A DNA stretch of 64,000 nucleotides from Henricia sp. BOLD:AAB3569 (lineage: Eukaryota; Echinodermata; Asteroidea; Spinulosida; Echinasteridae), in NCBI GenBank assembly GCA_037783545.1, contig JBBELK010000833.1:248001-312000 (forward strand), given 5' to 3'. Made by a program: the position numbers and the translations under genes. Positions 61,801-64,000 of this stretch are shown one piece after another (position 1 is the first letter of the stretch; each line of letters starts with the position of its first letter). The notes under the pieces are model-generated. The model was not told the origin of the DNA and made no database searches. It worked only from the letters and a program-made list of their open reading frames with translations.

Positions 61801-64000
61801 TTAGGGCATGCAAAATTTGAAGTTCGTCGGAACATTTTTCGACCTCCAAATTTGCCGACGTTTGGACCACACTTTGACCAAATTGCCGAGCCAAACTGCG
61901 GTGCGTTAACGACAGTCCGAAAGACTGAGCATGCGCACAACTCAGGAGTACCCCAAAGAGGTGTGTACAGACAGCCACGGTTTGCGCGAGAGCAGTCAGG
62001 AAGCCTCAACCCAGTTTTTTCTAAACTTTGAAATTTCTCTGCCATTTCCCGGCGAAAGTCTGTCAATTTTTTATGACAAGTGCGCAATATAGAGAGTTTA
62101 GGGCATGCAAAATTTGAAGTTCGTCGGAACATTTTTCGACCTCCAAATTTGCCGACGTTTGGACCACACTTTGACCAAATTGCCGAGCCAAACTGCGGTG
62201 CGATAACGACAGTCCGAATGACTGAGCATGCGCACAACTCAGGAGTACCCCAAAGAGGTGTGTACAGACAGCCACGGTTTGCGCGAGAGCAGTCAGGAAG
62301 CCTCAACCCAGTTTTTTCTAAACTTTGAAATTTCTCTGCCATTTCCCGGCGAAAGTCTGTCAATTTTTTATGACAAGTGCGCAATATAGAGAGTTTAGGG
62401 CATGCAAAATTTGAAGTTCGTCGGAACATTTTTCGACCTCCAAATTTGCCGACGTTTGGACCACACTTTGACCAAATTGCCGAGCCAAACTGCGGTGCGT
62501 TAACGACAGTCCGAATGACTGAGCATGCGCACAACTCAGGAGTACCCCAAAGAGGTGTGTACAGACAGCCACGGTTTGCGCGAGAGCAGTCAGGAAGCCT
62601 CAACCCAGTTTTTTCTAAACTTTGAAATTTCTCTGCCATTTCCCGGCGAAAGTCTGTCAATTTTTTATGACAAGTGCGCAATATAGAGAGTTTAGGGCAT
62701 GCAAAATTTGAAGTTCGTCGGAACATTTTTCGACCTCCAAATTTGCCGACGTTTGGACCACACTTTGACCAAATTGCCGAGCCAAACTGCGGTGCGTTAA
62801 CGACAGTCCGAATGACTGAGCATGCGCACAACTCAGGAGTACCCCAAAGAGGTGTGTACAGACAGCCACGGTTTGCGCGAGAGCAGTCAGGAAGCCTCAA
62901 CCCAGTTTTTTTCTAAACTTTGAAATTTCTCTGCCATTTCCCGGCGAAAGTCTGTCAATTTTTTATGACAAGTGCGCAATATAGAGAGTTTAGGGCATGC
63001 AAAATTTGAAGTTCGTCGGAACATTTTTCGACCTCCAAATTTGCCGACGTTTGGACCACACTTTGACCAAATTGCCGAGCCAAACTGCGGTGCGTTAACG
63101 ACAGTCCGAATGACTGAGCATGCGCACAACTCAGGAGTACCCCAAAGAGGTGTGTACAGACAGCCACGGTTTGCGCGAGAGCAGTCAGGAAGCCTCAACC
63201 CAGTTTTTTCTAAACTTTGAAATTTCTCTGCCATTTCCCGGCGAAAGTCTGTCAATTTTTTATGACAAGTGCGCAATATAGAGAGTTTAGGGCATGCACA
63301 ATTTGAAGTTCGTCGGAACATTTTTCGACCTCCAAATTTGCCGACGTTTGGACCACACTTTGACCAAATTGCCGAGCCAAACTGCGGTGCGTTAACGACA
63401 GTCCGAATGACTGAGCATGCGCACAACTCAGGAGTACCCCAAAGAGGTGTGTACAGACAGCCACGGTTTGCGCGAGAGCAGTCAGGAAGCCTCAACCAAG
63501 TTTTTTCTAAACTTTGAAATTTCTCTGCCATTTCCCGGCGAAAGTCTGTCAATTTTTTATGACAAGTGCGCAATATAGAGAGTTTAGGGCATGCAAAATT
63601 TGAAGTTCGTCGGAACATTTTTCGACCTCCAAATTTTCCGACGTTTGGACCACACTTTGACCAAATTGCCGAGCCAAACTGCGGTGCGTTAACGACAGTC
63701 CGAATGACTGAGCATGCGCACAACTCAGGAGTACCCCAAAGAGGTGTGTACAGACAGCCACGGTTTGCGCGAGAGCAGTCAGGAAGCCTCAACCCAGTTT
63801 TTTCTAAACTTTGAAATTTCTCTGCCATTTCCCGGCGAAAGTCTGTCAATTTTTTATGACAAGTGCGCAATATAGAGAGTTTAGGGCATGCAAAATTTGA
63901 AGTTCGTCGGAACATTTTTCGACCTCCAAATTTGCCGACGTTTGGACCACACTTTGACCAAATTGCCGAGCCAAACTGCGGTGCGTTAACGACAGTCCGA
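54935..64000. repeat. Segmental duplication at 6237 bp (21 monomers), at least 2.8 kb
   Basis: From about 54935 the order TTTCTTATG, AAATTCGCCG (55022, 61259), TAAACTATG (55196, 61433), CCAAATAGGTG (55424, 61661), CCGAAAGACTG (55683, 61920), GCGATAAC (55966, 62203), a 7-T tract (56670, 62907), GCACAATTTG/CAACCAAG (57060, 63297) and AAATTTTCCG (57399, 63636) is repeated exactly 6237 bp later, up to the window end. Left of 54935 the match fails: GAGCTTCAGG at 54866 has no counterpart at 61103. The right end lies outside the window. Confidence 0.88.

Larger units (their letters stand above)
35102..64000. repeat. 297-bp satellite array, final segment (about 97 monomers)
   Basis: Uninterrupted monomers to the window end, which stops at monomer position 145. 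Private indels include GAGCTTCAGG (one base lost) near 36420, CCCCTGCGAAAG near 37070, CACACTTGACC near 38975 and 41953, CCCAGGGAAAGTCAGTC near 40341 and 43319, GTGGTAATATAG near 46038, CAACCAGTTTT near 47752 and GTTTGTGGACC (two bases gained) near 47902. Variant monomers are arranged in block duplications, listed separately. No foreign insertion is seen in these 29 kb. Confidence 0.97.

Noticed and set aside
58203-62900. Very long minus-strand open frame (over 1500 codons) and similar frames at 4959-8210 and 49226-53032
   Set aside because: It is the same 99-codon translation repeated, open only because the monomer length is a multiple of three. Frames break wherever T tracts change length, several frames on both strands are equally conserved, and no known domain is seen. 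No sign of selection for a protein.
1-64000. CRISPR array or other prokaryotic repeat locus
   Set aside because: Repeats are 297 bp, directly adjacent and without unique spacers, and the window carries a Pol III SINE. Nothing suggests a prokaryote.
1-64000. Ribosomal DNA intergenic spacer subrepeats
   Set aside because: No rRNA-like sequence occurs anywhere in 64 kb, and the array is far longer than a usual spacer subrepeat block.

Overview
The window is a single uninterrupted block of eukaryotic satellite DNA. A monomer of about 297 bp (usual range 296-298) repeats head to tail roughly 200 times in one orientation, from the first base to the last. Counting from the ATGACAAGTG word, the window opens at monomer position 22 and closes near position 145. 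I find no protein-coding gene, no rRNA gene, no functional tRNA gene and no CRISPR array. The many long open frames are by-products of tandem repetition: 297 = 3 x 99, so a frame open through one monomer stays open through its neighbours until an indel shifts it.

Two foreign sequences interrupt the array. (1) A 314-bp tRNA-derived SINE has a Pol III A box, two tandem copies of the B box and a 3' hairpin with a GAA-rich tail. It occurs six times (16937, 20235, 21452, 22966, 25370, 26586), always at the same monomer position and with the same 11-bp target duplication AGGTGTGTACA. That is one insertion, multiplied with its host monomer by array expansion. (2) A 704-bp sequence of unknown origin occurs three times (15858, 31886, 34398), always at the same monomer position. 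It carries a perfect 11-bp hairpin near its left end and a 67-bp minisatellite. Both act as markers of how the array was duplicated.

Layout. 1-5354: two copies of a 9-monomer higher-order unit (2677 bp). 5355-8000: irregular, with a shared indel variant recurring. 8000-12480: a 5-2-5 monomer pattern. 12480-15857: mixed monomers. 15858-16561: 704-bp insert A. 16562-27000: SINE-bearing zone with superunits of 3, 4, 7 and 10 monomers. 27000-30270: mixed monomers. About 30270-35293: tandem duplication of a 2512-bp segment that includes inserts B and C. 35293-38870: fairly uniform monomers. 38870-44825: tandem duplication of a 2978-bp block, overlapping a dimer zone that runs to about 46850. 46850-51690: mixed. 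51690-55240: 6-monomer unit in two copies. 54935-57760 is repeated from 61172 to the end at a 6237-bp offset.

Organism. The tRNA-headed SINE with Pol III promoter boxes indicates a eukaryote, and the style of its head and body suggests a metazoan, possibly a marine invertebrate such as a cnidarian. This last point is from memory of similar SINEs and is weak. The chromosomal setting (centromeric, pericentromeric, subtelomeric or interstitial) cannot be told from the sequence. The higher-order layering shows repeated local duplication and homogenisation. Near-identical arrays are also where assemblies fail, so copy numbers should be read with care.
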